Notes: generated by a model from the letters alone, not told the origin. A DNA stretch of 64,000 bases from Apostichopus japonicus (GCF_037975245.1 NC_092576.1:41224611-41288610); one strand, 5' to 3'. Counted from the stretch's first letter, positions 1 to 13,384 are shown. Numbers and translations: made by a program.

Positions 1-1252
1 CAAGCAATCAACACTTGTTTATTACTTTCCAAATGTTTTGGTACAGACCATTCTCCCCTTGAAATACAAACACAGTGATGCAATCACCATACGGTCAGTC
101 GTTTATATTTCGGTAATGAAGTGGTGTCAATAGAAGAGAGTAATTTGTTAAGCCTTGAAGTCTGTAATTATTTGAAACATCATTTTATCGTGTCCTATAA
201 AGATTGAACAGTATCAATGAAATCGAATACAGTCAACTCCTAACGTTAGACTAATGGGCGCGTGAACATTTCCCCCCGTATGCACTACAGAGTATACAGG
301 TATACTACCTTACATGTATGCCTACCGTAGGAGTATTCGTTTTGTATGGCCAATATGTTGCCTTAAACATCAAAATTCATTCACACTAGCCGAGGCATAG
401 TGCAATATCCGTTAACGAGACCTAACCAAGTCAATGTAACTCCGTGCAGGGCAGACAATACTTATTCAAGGCGACTACTTTAGATTTGCTAGTCACATTT
501 GTCTCTAAGATGGTATTTTCAAAGTCACATATGAAACTGTTTACCGTTGCAACATTTCTGGCGACTTATGAAGCAATTTGTGAAGTCAATTGTTTCCGAC
601 CATACAGTGCCCATACTTTTGCCCGTAGGGACTTGTCGTGCAAGTAAAAGGGTTGGGCCAGTTCAATTGGCATGACATCATCTCCCCCCCCCCCCCTTGA
701 TTATCTTGCATATTATTCTTTAATATTAATGACGGTCATTAGCATGATCACGTTAGGTTCCTTTAGGCTCTAGTGGTATGTAACTATAACAACAACAACT
801 ACTACTGTATCAACAGTCATGTTGTGATAATATCTTGTCACAGAATGATGTTATATGCCAATATGTTCAAACGTAATGACACAAGAGTTAAATGTGGTCA
901 AATAGTAACCTTTCCGTATAATATCTGGAGAATTCTCATCTCCCTAGTTGGTCCGTTAATTGTTGTTTAGTTAAGCAAAGATTTACCAAAGTTTGTAACA
1001 AATAAAATAACAAAGATGATTAAAGTCGTTTAAACCTCTCTTTTGTGTGATGCATTGTTGTCATAGTTACCGCATTTTATGACCATTTTGATTGAAGCTA
1101 GAGTGGTAAACAATATACTGCACTTTAATGGCAAGTTCATTAAAAATCTTTGACCTCAGCGTCACTCCAGGTTTTTTTTGTTTAGTATACATAAAGATAT
1201 AAATAATTATTAAATATTCTCCAACATGTATGGATCTATCTCTCCTAAACAG

Positions 1253-1308
1253 TCTTTTGGCAAAATTCTTGCAGTTGTTTGGATCTCCATTCTGGGCAGT
1301 GGATTAAG
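1253..1308 (+). CDS. Gene A exon, 56 nt
   Basis: The exon lies between an AAACAG acceptor and a GTAAGT donor. The phase-consistent reading contains [12 protein letters not shown]. The copy at 57370-57425 has the same length and ends in the same peptide. It appears homologous to [11 protein letters not shown] in the NACHT exon of gene C. It needs one carried-in base and ends in phase 0. Confidence 0.55.
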
Positions 1309-4300
1309 GTAAGTGTACATAGGTATGAAACACAGTGAAATCACGATAAAATACCTAATGATGATGGTGATGTCTTACATGGGTTTCGTACTAGTTTTAC
1401 ATATTATGTTGCAAACTCGACTGTTAGATTACTACATCTTGTCCGGTGCACTCTATAGCATTCCTTTTATGTAAAATAAGCTACAATCAAACTCTGAAGT
1501 CATAGAAGTGAAAATAGTATAAACAGTCAAATAATTCGTGATTCTTCATTGAAGATAGTAACCATTAATATCCATGTGCTAATCATTATCAGTTTTCAAT
1601 GAAGAAATAAAATGAAACAAATCCCAATGTATTATATTTTTTATTAACTTCATACAATAATTGTTTAACAGGAAGGTCAAGGTTCATTGTGCGGGTACAT
1701 GTACAATTTCTAACTTATTAATTGCCTGTGTATCATTTTAATTCTTAGACTGATGACGTCAATACTATCACTAAGATGTGTTCAAAGTTCGTGTCCATTA
1801 ATAACAGTCAGAATGTGTCACAACAGAGGTCAACCATAGAGCTCCTGGAGAAGGCATCAAGTGGTGACGTAAGTCAGTGTACGATATCATTATATATACT
1901 TGTACGAACAGTTAAATGTAAATACGTCAGATTAACCATAGAGCACCGTCTAAATGTACATACCTATGGTATTAGGAAATATATTTTTTAAAAAACGTCC
2001 AATTCTGCAAATAATTTGCTGGACATCGAACTGATACATTTATATGAACGTTTAGATGTAATTCTATTGAAGAAGGAAATTTTAACTTTACCAGAGTTTT
2101 TCTAATATTTCTTTGTCGCAAAGATTCATTTGCGTTTATCATGCATTTCGTTGGAAACGCCGACTGACTACATAAATATTGTAATATTTATAAGTGTAAA
2201 TTCAGAAAATGTTGGTTCCCTGATTCCCGGTTTTTTAAATTATTTTTATATTGCAAACTGTATACAATAATTCGATGACTAATACTGACAGTTTCATAAT
2301 TGCAATACATGAGCAACTGTTAACTTCAATATTCAATTTCATGAATATGTATATCTCAAGGATTGCTCGATTTTTCCCCGCTATTTTTGTATAACAGTGA
2401 TATGTTAACAGTGCCAAGCGAGCCGTGGTACCTAGTCTTCATCTTATCTCCTCTCAACCAGTAGGCCTATTGCAAGCGTAGCAACACATTCAGGCACTTC
2501 CCTTTGCCTAACAGGCCGAACAACAGTCTCTTATCAACACTGACCCAGATCATAGTTGTTAAGCTTAATTTACCTCTTAATTTACCAATTATCATGATGC
2601 ATGTTGTCTTTTTTCGTTAGTTGAATGTATTCTTATGGTATTTTGATTTCGAACTCGAAAGTCTTTTTCAGGTAAAACGTTTTCAAACACCGACCTATAA
2701 TTTTACGAAATATCGTTTTGTTAACTTATTTAAAGAAGCCTACTTAGCCCATGGAAAATCGTAATCACTGCTAAAGTAGTCCGACTATGAGCCCCCCCCC
2801 CCCCTCCGTTGTTTCTTAAAACATGAAACGTCACTTAGCACCAGTCACATGAATAATTATTAAACTTCGTAATATAAAGAGAAGAGTATAAAGTGAGTTT
2901 TTTTTTCATTTTTGCAGGTATGACAGGTACTGCATCGTGTAATATTTATTTAGTACTGCATATGCTGAGCTTATTTAATACGATCTTATAACCATCAATA
3001 AACTTAAATCATTCCTGGTGAGGAACTCCTGATGGTGACATAAATGATCGATGCAGTGTTTTGACATCTAGGATTGTAGCTATGACGTCATTGGAGTAGG
3101 ACGAACCATAGATATTAACTTTAGATGGTTGGCTAGTTAATATGATATACTGTACTCAATGTGTAGTATATGTCCTATTGGTTATATTGATAGATAGCAG
3201 TGTATTTTAAGAGCCGGATACAATGTAATTATGCTGCTTAAGATATACGGCTATTATATTCACTTGTTACTCCACATAGTAAGTAAGGGCAATTAAAAAT
3301 TTTATTTCATTTTGAACTTATTACTGAATCTCTATAGGTTTATGATACCCATTTGTATGAATGTTATAGGTAAGTTGTTACTTGCGTTGTGCTAAATTTG
3401 TAATTTAATAATATTGAAAACTTAAGACAATTCAATTGTTTATACTTTTTACTCACTCAAATGATCACCTTTCAACTCCATGTTGTTGAACTGTTAACTT
3501 ACACAATATCGTAATCTTTTATACTGGTTACTTCATCAGATCCCTATTTCTGAGTTTTTAATTAGCTATACCTTCAGTTCACATTTACCGTTTGACTCGC
3601 TATATTCGTTCTATTTAATTAAAGAAATAATTAATATCGGCATCTTTAATGTATTTCATTCCATCAGATTCCTATCCCTGTCTTAACACTATTCAAGTCC
3701 TTTAGTCACGTGGATGAATGTGACGTCGTCCTCAGATCAGGTCTACGACTACCAGGACTTTCATCAGTATGTAAAGTGTGCATATACACAGAGGACGGCA
3801 GAGAAATGACACAAGAAGAGATTTTTGAAATATTGATGTATGTACAGCAGTCACACCGAATAAAAAGTCTGAAGTAAGTATAAGGAAAAATATGAAGATA
3901 GTTCACGTTTACAACTGATTGACGTTCTCGGTAAATTGGAATTACCAAGCTAACTCAATGTTTTAATAATGTGTTGCATTCATCTGAGCGGTAAATTGGC
4001 TATCGATAAATCTACGTAATACTGTACAATGTATATGTGATTCTACCTAAAAAAAACCACTTAGAAATGCAATGGGGTTCGGCTTCCGACTTTGAGCACT
4101 TTCTTATTTTTTTAACGTTAAAAGATCGTAATACTATATGTGTGTACAGTTTATTATGAGTCTTTGGCGGAAATAGCTTGCCAAATACTTGTGCAATTGT
4201 GTGTGTGTGAGGCTGCGGGTTGCAGATAATGATGTTGCTTAAACGAAGGTACGTTCATATTCAAACTATGAATATTACCATTGTCTGAGTTAACTTAAGT

Positions 4301-7300
4301 TGAATATCTTGAATTAAGTCTCTTTAAATACGATGTATACAGTACTCCGTATTCCATGTGAATTTATTTATCGCCTTAAGTTCTTTCTCGTGTTTAGGGA
4401 TACATTTAGAACACATTTATTTTAATTTGCTTCAATTTATCCATTCCCATCTTTGATCTTGCTGTCTTTCTCATTATTCTGTAGTTTATTCTACTGTCTT
4501 CTACCTGCATCAATTCCAGCCGGATCAATTCGTTCGGATTGGCTATCAAAGAATGTCAAAGGTATCACTCACAAAGCAATTTAATTGATTGATCGATCGG
4601 TTTAAGTTATACTGAAATAGTTCAATCACAACGATCTTTTGCCATAGCTAGTTAGTTATATCTGTCATTGGAAATGATGTTGACTGACATATACGGTATA
4701 AGTTAGATTGACTTTTCTATCGGGATACGACACACATATATATATATATTTAATGATGGATTCACTTGAAAGTTTTGCTTGAGCGTAGCATCATACTTAT
4801 CAACGAGGACTTCAGGATAGTTTGTGATAACAGTGGTCATTGTGCCAGTGGGGTCATGGTTTACTTTATCCTGTAATAATTGCGCGAGTCACTTTGGGTA
4901 GTCGTGTCGGAAGCCTTCTTGGTATTATCCCATGTTAAGAGTGAGATATTTCATTGCACCATATAGGCTCTATAATCTGTAACGAGTTTTTATTTGAGGA
5001 AGTCGGTGTGGGCGGAGGGGTTCGCTGACGTCCCCACTGGCTGCCAAATGGTGCCATCATTATGCCACTTTAACTAAATGTGTGTATACAACTTTATTAA
5101 TCAATCATTATACTACAAATGGAACTGCTTGTGTTCTTTGTGACATTCTGGTTTGTGGTTCCTATATTAAGATTGATCGACTCGTTGGAACTATAATCAG
5201 AGAACGTGTTATCAAACTATATGTACAGAACGGATTCGATTGTTATACATAATAGTGAAAGTTAAAACTACTTTGTTTAACCATAAATAATAGTCGAAAA
5301 TGCACAATGACACACAACAACAGTATTTTACTTTTGGTTATGTCGTCAAGATAAACCTTTCCAACGTAATCCAAACATATCTTAAGAAAATATTGATAAA
5401 CAATATTTCGAGGGCGCTTTCAGTGAACCCTATATGTAAAAGAACAAGAACACATTTCCAGAATCACCCATCGTGATCACTGGATTAGGACTGTTAAACA
5501 AACTAGTTACATATTTGTTTTTTCTGGTTTGCAATGCAGTGTTTTAATGAGATTACGGTAAAATGGCAAAAGTACATTCTTTCGTAATCGTTGTAATCTT
5601 TGTTAATACATTAATTGTTCAGTATATTAGTACGCTGCATAGTGAACGGTTGTTTAGTTGAAGTTTTGTCAAAACAAGGATTACATTTCGGAAAAAGATG
5701 GACGTGAGAACAATGTTATTTTTAATCGTTGGTAGGATTGCAGGTTTATTGTAAATTGAAACAAAAGATGCTTTAATGTTTAAATCACAGAACATGCCCT
5801 TTTTCGAACTAGAGAGGTAATGCACCATGTCTTGGTATCAGCGCTAGAGAGGGGTCTAAGAGAGAGGATCACCTCTGTTTTGAATGTTTTGTTCTGTTTC
5901 GTGCTACGTGTTAAGATGCAACATGATGATGTAATTTTCACCATTTCAACTATTTTTGTGAAATAAATAACCAGTTCGACTAAATGCGCGTGTGTTATAC
6001 ATTGTCTTTAATATAATAGAAAATCCGTAACGTCACAAACATGTTTTTGAGGACATTTAATATTGGTTTACAGTTTATTGATTGGAAAATGGTTCTTAAT
6101 GTTTAAGTCAAGAGAACAAGCATTCTAGGATCATCATGTTGAATTTCACATTCGGGTTCTTAGATGATGACTATGTTAACACTTTGAGGGTTATTTCTTT
6201 CGTTTGAGAGTGGACTGCCTTTGTGAATTAGAACTGAGTTGTAATAATTTGTGTGAGATGGTGTTGCTCAGAGTTAGAAATCAAAAAGAAAATCAAACTA
6301 ACAGCTATAGCCGTTATCTCAGATTAGATTACCAATCATATCTATGCTTAAGACAAGACATTTGTTGTTCATTTTTTTGCTAATTATAATAGACCCATAC
6401 ACACCAGTATAATCACTGTAACTTAGTGGTATAGTCTACGAGAGGAATATCCGTTGTTCGATTATTACATGCGCCTGATGAGTCCCAAAAAGGACAAAAC
6501 CAGTCGTGAAGTTGTGTTAATCTTTAATAATTTAGTATATTTGTCATACCACTTGCTGCACACTCAATATGATACATATTTTAGTTTATATTTTAATTAT
6601 CAGTTTAAAATGTTTTCCTTCTCCTTGCTTGTAGTTGAGTGGTTTCCAAAAAGAAGTGGTAATGACGGTTATAATCTTGATCTTCGAACATGTGCTTGGT
6701 TGGTGAGTATCTTTAATAACCTCTTTCAAGGGTTGGTTCCTTCCCATATAGAAATGCGTAATAATACAATCCAGTAGCTTACAACAATATGGTGTCGCTG
6801 TTACATCATGCAAATAATAATGGTATTCGTTTCCATCAAATTCAGTAAACTATTGAGAGTTCCTAAATCCGTCAGAAAATGACAAATCAAATAAATGAAC
6901 CAATTGGTAAATATGTCATATTGAATGTTAGATGAACGACATGTTTATCTTACTAATAATATTTTAATAAAAAGACGAAATGATACCCGAAACAGATATA
7001 TTAAGCTTCTAAGATTAACAGGTGAAGTAAAAATCACATTTAGCCTCTTACTGGACTTTGCATCGTAAGTTCTTACAATGAACAGTTTGTTATCATTTAT
7101 TCTGCTTCTGAAAGATAGAACGGCCAAATACATATTAACACAATGTACTACAAGGTAAACATTGCGGAGATGATTTTGTTCGCTTTTTTTAAATATCAAA
7201 TAACTTCATTACAATAAACTATTGGTGAATTTAAAACTTGATACTTAATACTTGAATTCAGTGAAAATCTTAAACTGAGAATGAAAACTTCGTAATCTAT

Positions 7301-7992
7301 GCGTTGAAATGAAACGAAGCAAGCCCTAGTTTAATACTTTCAGTTTGAATGAAAGGTTGTCATATTAATGAAATTTTATTCGGGTCATTCGTTAGACTAA
7401 TTTCTTTAACAGTGTAGGGTCAGGTAATAGGCGATTGAGAGTCGGTTTAAACCAGAGTACTGATGAATTGGAAATCATTAACCATAAAAGTTAAACTATA
7501 CATGTTCTGCATTCTAAAATAATTGGCACTACCAATATCCTCATTTTTCGTGTTCTGTTTTTGCTTGTCAGTAGTTGGGTGGTTTGAGATGTAAGATAGA
7601 AAACAAGAAAACCGCTTTCGAGAAAGCGAGAGAGTATAATACATACTTGTTTGTAGTCTAGTAGGAAATATTTAGTAAGCTTTATAGTTATCACAAGGAG
7701 GGATAAGGGGAAATTTAGTTGAAATAACAATTAGCTTAATACGTTTCATAAAGAGGAAGATTTCGATACATTATCTCTGTGTTATTGAGGACAACGAGTC
7801 ATGGTTAATATAGGTATTTAGTACTTACATACCGTACGTAAATCATGGTACATGGAATGTTGGTTGCACTTGATATGTACATATATTTAGACTACGAAGA
7901 GGCATATGTGGGAGGAATAAGTTGCATAAGAGGCACAGGTTGCAAGTGAATATAAGTATATTTATTCAGTGTACCTAATGTACACCTGATTT

Positions 7993-8053
<61 letters not shown>

Positions 8054-8094
8054 ATATATATACAAATGATTCTTACATAATCCCTATCAGGAAA

Positions 8095-8176
<82 letters not shown>

Positions 8177-10888
8177 TTTCCTGATAGGGATTATGTAAGA
8201 ATCACTTGTAGTGGGACATAAGTTGTATATACGCAACAATTATGTGCGTCGTTCAACACTGCCCATGCTCATGCACAACCGGTTCATCTCTGATGCGTTC
8301 AGTGTAATCCATCACAAAGCTGTAGAGATTATATCTGTAACTTTTACGAATTGATTATCCCCTTGATTAAGTATGAACCTTAAAAAACGAACTGAAGGAC
8401 GTCGATGAGCATTGTCCTCATAATCACCTAGAATATAATAAGTTCATCCAGTGCCATATTTTTAAATATTGAAGTGATCAATTGCTTCAATTTCTATTTA
8501 AATCAGCACAATGGTATCCGTTTGACCAATTCAAGGTACAGAGAAGAGGTAAGTATTACAATGTCACTTTGAAGTTTTACCATTTCCTTTTAAAGTTAAC
8601 GGTTTTACCAATCGAATCTCAACGAAAGATTGGAAGCAAATTACTGATTAAAGAACATTCAGATCACCGAGTTTCATGTAAAAAACGTACGTACTACACA
8701 TTAAAACTTCCACGGTTAGTATAATGAAACTCCAACTAAACGATATTACAACAGAACTGATGATTAAACCTGTGGTACAATCTCCCCCCCCCCCCCTGAA
8801 AAACCCTGAAAATTCTTTGAACTCTCAAATAATTGGGTTCGTTTTAGGAACTTGGTTAATTTAATTGCTAGGCATTTATTTTGTGATATATAGCTTATAA
8901 ACTTGCAAAAGGATGTTTGTTTCCTAGTTCGAGATACCCAAACTTAACAGGTTAATGAATAAAGACATATAACTTAAGCTATCACAATATTGAGTATTAT
9001 GCGGATGGCAGAGTTTAGTTGTTTTTAAAAATAATCTTATAAATATGTACTAATAATATTACTAAAAAAATATGAATATTAACTATCACCATAATTAATA
9101 TTTTACGGCAACACTTTGAGGATGTTAAATGAGTACAGTTAATTCAATAAGCGGGTCTAATACATTACTCCCATTATATAAAGTAATGATGTGATTGATT
9201 TATAAGCAACAACATGAATGACAGGAATCAATCATAGCGTTTAGCTTAAATTATCATATAATCTCGTAATTCTCGCTTCACTTCTCTCAAATCACCTTGT
9301 TAACAATTTTTCCTTGTTTTTTGAAAAAAAAAATCGCATGATGAAACTCCTGGTATTAAAGTTTTTAATCATGTTTTTTATAATATTGCTTTCGTTATAA
9401 TCGGGGTATATTATTTCATAACATTCCGTTCGATCAAAAGTTTTAAAACATTAATATTTATTTGCAAACGGAAACGATAAAAGGAGGATATTACAAGAGC
9501 GTGAACTACAAGTAAAAAGAACCGTAAACATGTACTGAAATATTAAGGAAGAAACACTGATAACCACAGTTGACGAAGACTAGTGGTTGTTTAATGTAAT
9601 TTCGATGTAATGATGCTCAGAGGCGAGAACATTTGATCTGACAATCTATATCTGGCAACATAATGTAGCCTTTCACCCATACGGTGAATGTAAGGCAAAC
9701 CCTGCAGTGATATACACCAGGCTAATTGGACAAATACATGTACTTCCGAGCACATTTCCATGTATATATCCATCATAACAACTATAATAAGTGATCTTAC
9801 AACGGGAATTGCATTTCATACGGTAATTTGTAATTTCGTATTTCAGATGGAAAGATTCCGAAAATATTGGAGGTAGGCTTTAATTAAAGTAAATACTGTA
9901 AATTCGTTAAATGTCATTCTCCGTAAACCAACATTGCATATACCTTAGGACATGTCACTGTGGACTTTATTTCTATATTCAGCACTGCCTGACAATGATT
10001 ACATGCATTTGATATCTCGTTATTCCAATGTACTCCATCATAAACATTACGTCTTTCCGGTACTAAAACTGATAAGTGTAATTGTCGTAACCAACCCAAT
10101 AGTTATTTGGACACTAAAAGCTTCTATAGTGTTGCAAACTACACTTTGTGAATGTAGGCTTAGTTCTCTGGGATTTCATTTTTTTTGGTTGAAAAGACGA
10201 TACATTATTAAGGTCTTATGTATTTGCTGTCATCATGTCCTCTTATTTTTCTTTATACAAATTATACAAAATACATACTAATTTTCAATTCGAAATTAGT
10301 ACGTATTTATATGAAGAAAAATAAGATGATATGATTCGAGTTTGAATTCTTAAAAATATGAAACACTGACAAACATTGAATATTTTAAGTTCGAAACAAT
10401 AGTTGCCAGGGTTCATTATAACTAGTGATGTTTTAATGGAATCAAACCCATACAATGGATGTAACTTAAACCCTGCCGTGATATACACTATGCTGTATAA
10501 ACAATCAAATGTACTTAATAGGAGAGGCGTCGATTACTTCTTATGTTCTTCTTTACTGAAGTATTCCTTTGCGTTTTGAATTGATCAAATGCAAATGTTA
10601 AGCCTATGAATGAATTAACTGGGAATAAAATTGCTCAAAAACGTAAACTATTTACAAACTAGGTGATCGGTTGCTTAGCGATGCACAATATTTCTTATGA
10701 CGAATATATGTTATTATCCACAGGGAATCAGAATGGCAAAAACAACGAACGGTATCAGAAGGGACGTGATGCCCCGATACTATACCAAGGATGCTAGCAG
10801 GATAGTGTCAAAAGCCACTACAAAAGACCTTGCTCATTTCATGAACAATCCAATTATGTACATGCTGTTTTATCCCAGCATTGAATAA
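1253..10888 (+). CDS. NLR-family gene A, 3' part (partial, spliced)
   Basis: Proposed exons are 1253-1308, 1749-1868, 3668-3873, 4485-4561, 6635-6702, 8507-8548 and 10724-10888. Each internal exon has AG and GT borders, and the reading phases chain without conflict to a TAA at 10886-10888. The first two exons encode a helical segment matching the end of the NACHT exon of gene C (compare [15 protein letters not shown] with [15 protein letters not shown]). The next two encode a leucine-rich module ([19 protein letters not shown]) repeated in genes B and C. The NACHT domain, if present, lies left of the window. Cytosolic innate-immune sensing is known for the family; it is only inferred here. 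The first four exons are well supported by paralogues. The last three rest on splice sites and phase only. Confidence 0.55.
1749..1868 (+). CDS. Gene A exon, 120 nt helical segment
   Basis: This exon has exactly 40 codons, phase 0 at both ends, between TTCTTAG and GTAAGT. It contains [15 protein letters not shown] and matches 57808-57927 in length and frame. The same segment is fused to the end of the long NACHT exon of gene C, which also stops in phase 0 at a GTAAGT donor. Confidence 0.65.
3668..3873 (+). CDS. Gene A exon, 206 nt NLR C-terminal module
   Basis: The acceptor is CATCAG and the donor GTAAGT. The exon encodes 68 codons plus 2 nt, including [20 protein letters not shown] and [11 protein letters not shown]. 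Exons of exactly 206 nt occur at 54122-54327 and 59707-59912. Repeated LxxL and SGLxL spacing suggests helices leading into a leucine-rich repeat. The exact fold is not established. Confidence 0.7.
4485..4561 (+). CDS. Gene A exon, 77 nt LRR-like tail
   Basis: The exon lies between TCTGTAG and GTATCA and completes the split codon of the 206-nt exon. It reads [15 protein letters not shown] and ends on SKNVK plus one base. Exons of identical length sit at 54632-54708 and 63585-63661, with the LP.SI core conserved. Confidence 0.65.
4644..6634 (+). other. Intron of gene A, no gene seen
   Basis: This is the intron between the 77-nt and 68-nt exons. It is AT-rich, with a short (AT)n run near 4737-4750. 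A slightly more GC-rich patch near 4850-5050 shows no coding frame. Small open frames inside have no paralogue or splice support. Confidence 0.4.
6635..6702 (+). CDS. Gene A candidate exon, 68 nt
   Basis: A good pyrimidine tract ending CTTGCTTGTAG precedes the exon and GTGAGT follows it. With the one base left by the 77-nt exon it reads [17 protein letters not shown] and ends in phase 0. There is no second copy in the window, so the support is splice sites and phase only. Confidence 0.4.
7995..8210. repeat. (AT)n microsatellite with 38-bp inverted arms
   Basis: Alternating AT runs occupy about 7995-8060 and 8099-8172. The second run is flanked by inverted arms 8061-8098 and 8173-8210, which match at 37 of 38 positions (arm core CCCTATCAGGAAACTGT). 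The whole can fold as a cruciform with an AT loop. It lies in an intron of gene A. Confidence 0.9.
8507..8548 (+). CDS. Gene A candidate exon, 42 nt
   Basis: The exon lies between AAATCAG and GTAAGT, has 14 codons in phase 0, and reads [14 protein letters not shown]. It joins in phase to the 68-nt exon before it and the terminal exon after it. There is no paralogous copy, so it remains tentative. Confidence 0.35.
9660..10515 (+). repeat. Dispersed direct repeat pair
   Basis: About 70 bp near 9677-9735 recurs near 10446-10512. Both carry CCCATAC, then an AAACCCTGC block followed by GTGATATACAC, and TGTACTT. They are about 770 bp apart in the same orientation, inside the last intron of gene A. 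They are probably remnants of one repeat family. Confidence 0.5.
10724..10888 (+). CDS. Gene A candidate terminal exon
   Basis: The acceptor ATTATCCACAG is followed by an open frame starting [14 protein letters not shown] and ending FYPSIE before TAA at 10886-10888. It accepts phase 0 from the 42-nt exon. The encoded tail is basic and matches no domain I recognise. A poly(A) signal follows about 50 bp later. Confidence 0.4.
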   Translation, partial: GIRMAKTTNGIRRDVMPRYYTKDASRIVSKATTKDLAHFMNNPIMYMLFYPSIE

Positions 10889-10938
10889 TACTGAATTAAC
10901 TATAATGTCCAAAATATTCCACGAAAATCAATTATTAC

Positions 10939-10944
10939 AATAAA
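10939..10944 (+). terminator. AATAAA poly(A) signal for gene A
   Basis: A canonical AATAAA lies about 50 bp after the proposed stop codon of gene A. In an AT-rich genome this hexamer also occurs by chance, so its weight comes from its position. Confidence 0.35.
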
Positions 10945-10949
10945 TTACG

Positions 10950-12820
10950 CTCTAACTGCTGTTTTAGTAAAAAGGCAATATCATCATGAGCGCGACTTGT
11001 TTCAATTTACGTTATTTTTGCCTTCCTGTGTGGCGTGACCCAAACAGCCAGGAAGTTATTTGAATTGACTCTAACTACTTTATTATCAATTGTCTTGCAT
11101 AACTGTTTTATTTAATTGAGACAGTTCAAAAGTCTGGAAAGAACCTAAAACCATGGTATTCAAATCCTGCATCCGAAACTGTCATTGCATGTTTTTGTAT
11201 ATATTTATCACCTATCACCTATAGTTCACTTATCTAGGAAATGTTGGTTAGTCGATTTGCTCTTACGTTTCTAGTTTTCTGTGATTGATTTGTTGATAAC
11301 TCAAACTAAGATTAAACTTGATCAAAAGAAGAAATTCCCCTCTATAATTTTGTCAAAATAACGTGAACGAGTTATAAAAGGATGCGATTCTCCTCTCGGT
11401 TTTTCGTTGAACAAACACTGCCGTAAATTGATATTAGTAACATGCATAAATGGAAGGTTGAAAAATTCAAAAACTGTTAATTTCTATATTATTATTTTAA
11501 CACATACTGGGATAGTCAAAGCCAAAGCTAAGAACTGCATCTTCTTGGGATTTTCCTGATCTAATAAAATGTTCCTCAGATTCCCCTTAAATTAAATACA
11601 AAATAATGTTATGCCAATCACACATAATAGGTTTGGCATTAGTCTTTTGCTTTAATCATGTTTTTATAATTGGTTTCCGGAGAACGTAATCAGCCCCTAT
11701 AGCATTATCTTCCTGTAGATACTGTCTAGACCTTTCTTAGCCTTTGTGTAATTACAAGAATAACGAACTGCTGACTTCCAATCTGTGAACGTTTTCTTCC
11801 CTCTTTTTTTTTTTTCTACTTTTATGTCCCCAATGGTGGTGACAAACTTAGCTTTAATACTCTTTTCACAAATTCCGTCACATTTAATTTAAACTTGCAA
11901 CTTTAGCATAACAATGAATTAAATGTGTCAGAAAGCACGTACTTGAAAATTCCTTTTTGTTTCTGATTTTTCTAAAAATATGTTTTTATCTTTTACAGGC
12001 CTTTAAATTCACAAAAGTACATAATAATGCAAAAAATCTGTACATTTGTTAGACATCGTGGCTTACATTTTTTCCATTAGTTACCTAGAACTTTTTTATA
12101 TTTTTGTAGATGCGCAATGATAAATTTATCAAAGTCAAGTCTTATTTTTTTTTCATTGTAACAGTCGTTATTGATTTTGTTTATAAAAAGAAAAGAAATA
12201 AAAACTGTAATGTCGTTTACTGAATGTTGCTGTTTAGGTATGTTTTGCCACGGATACCGTGTTTTTTATTTGCAGAAAATACTGCTAACTTCAGTTATAT
12301 TACATACTCAAGCATTTTATTTTAAGAGGCTTTAAAATTAATATACAATTATTGCATTTGTAATAACCTTAGTGGCCTCACATACAATTTTGATTTTAAA
12401 GAGTGTACGTCGTTTAAAAAAAAAAATACAATGAAGCAAAATGTGATTGTTGTTTAAACTTAAGAAGAAAGAGGAAACTTTGAAATATTCATCCAAAGGT
12501 ATATGTGGTCTACTGTTACTGTTTTTCTCTGCTGCTTGGTGCTAGAATATCTGGTTTTGTGTTTGTTATGTTTATTGTACACATATGAATTGTATGCACA
12601 CAACGTACACATCTTAGTCTACATGGCTTAACCTTAACTTATAATGAAATGTTCAGGCAGGACAATCTACGTGATTCAGGTCGCAAACTGTTCTCTTTAT
12701 TTACAAAGTTAATGTTTACACTACCGTCAAATTACAGGTTTTATAGACAGGTCAGCACATATCAAGAGTGTACTTTTCAAGATTCTTCTCTGATGATATT
12801 AATTTAAAAGAAATGGAGAT
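10950..12820. other. Intergenic, nothing recognised
   Basis: The sequence is AT-rich with short homopolymer runs. I see no open frame, splice-paired exon or repeat that I can support on either strand. Confidence 0.5.
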
Positions 12821-12824
12821 TTAA

Positions 12825-13380
12825 AGGATTGGTTCAGGTGTTTGACATGTCTATTTTGTATGAAAGAGCACTAAAAGACAAAAAGAACAGTGAAGAACTA
12901 CCATGAAGCATGCTCTGTTAAGGAGATATGACACTATGAAACCGACTGGTGAAGAAAGACTTACTGTGAGGGTGTGACGTCACATCCTCACTCCCTTAAC
13001 ATTTGTGAATATATATTTCTTTAACAATTATTTACATGTTTTAACACATTTGACAATAATATAATCAAAACCTCTTCAGATGTTTAATCTCAATTACTTC
13101 CTTTGACAAATATGAGATCTCCTGACATATCTTTTGATTGAAAGTCATGAAATCTCACAAAATATTTAGAAAAAAAAAAAAAATACTTTTCAGGATTGTG
13201 AGGATGAGACATCACAGCTAGTCATAATATTTCAGCAGCTTCTACACAATCTGATAAAAATTTACACTTGAATATCTCTTTAACCGAAAACAGATATTTG
13301 AGAAGTTTTTTTCACCATTGTGTTTCTTTTATTGTCCCCTTTCATATAACATAAACATGTATGACAACTGAACCAATCCT
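12825..13380. mobile_element. Foldback MITE with TTAA target sites
   Basis: The element begins AGGATTGGTTCAG and ends CTGAACCAATCCT, a perfect 13-bp terminal inverted repeat. Weaker symmetry continues inward for several tens of bases (GAAAGAGCAC...AAAAGA on the left, the complement of TCTTTTATTG...CTTTC on the right). Both ends abut TTAA (12821-12824 and 13381-13384), the target duplication typical of piggyBac-type elements. It is 556 bp with no coding frame, so it is non-autonomous. Confidence 0.8.
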
Positions 13381-13384
13381 TTAA

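Larger units (their letters stand above)
57..4643 (+). repeat. Segmental duplication copy A
   Basis: This stretch is collinear with about 56.2-63.7 kb and includes both exons and introns. Shared blocks include the sequence around 300-650, the exon and intron stretch 980-1870, 1980-2480, 2900-3880, 3920-4110 and 4440-4640. Introns are clearly alignable by eye, so the duplication is younger than the split from gene C, where only exons still match. Homology fades after about 4643. Identity was judged by eye and not computed. Confidence 0.8.
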
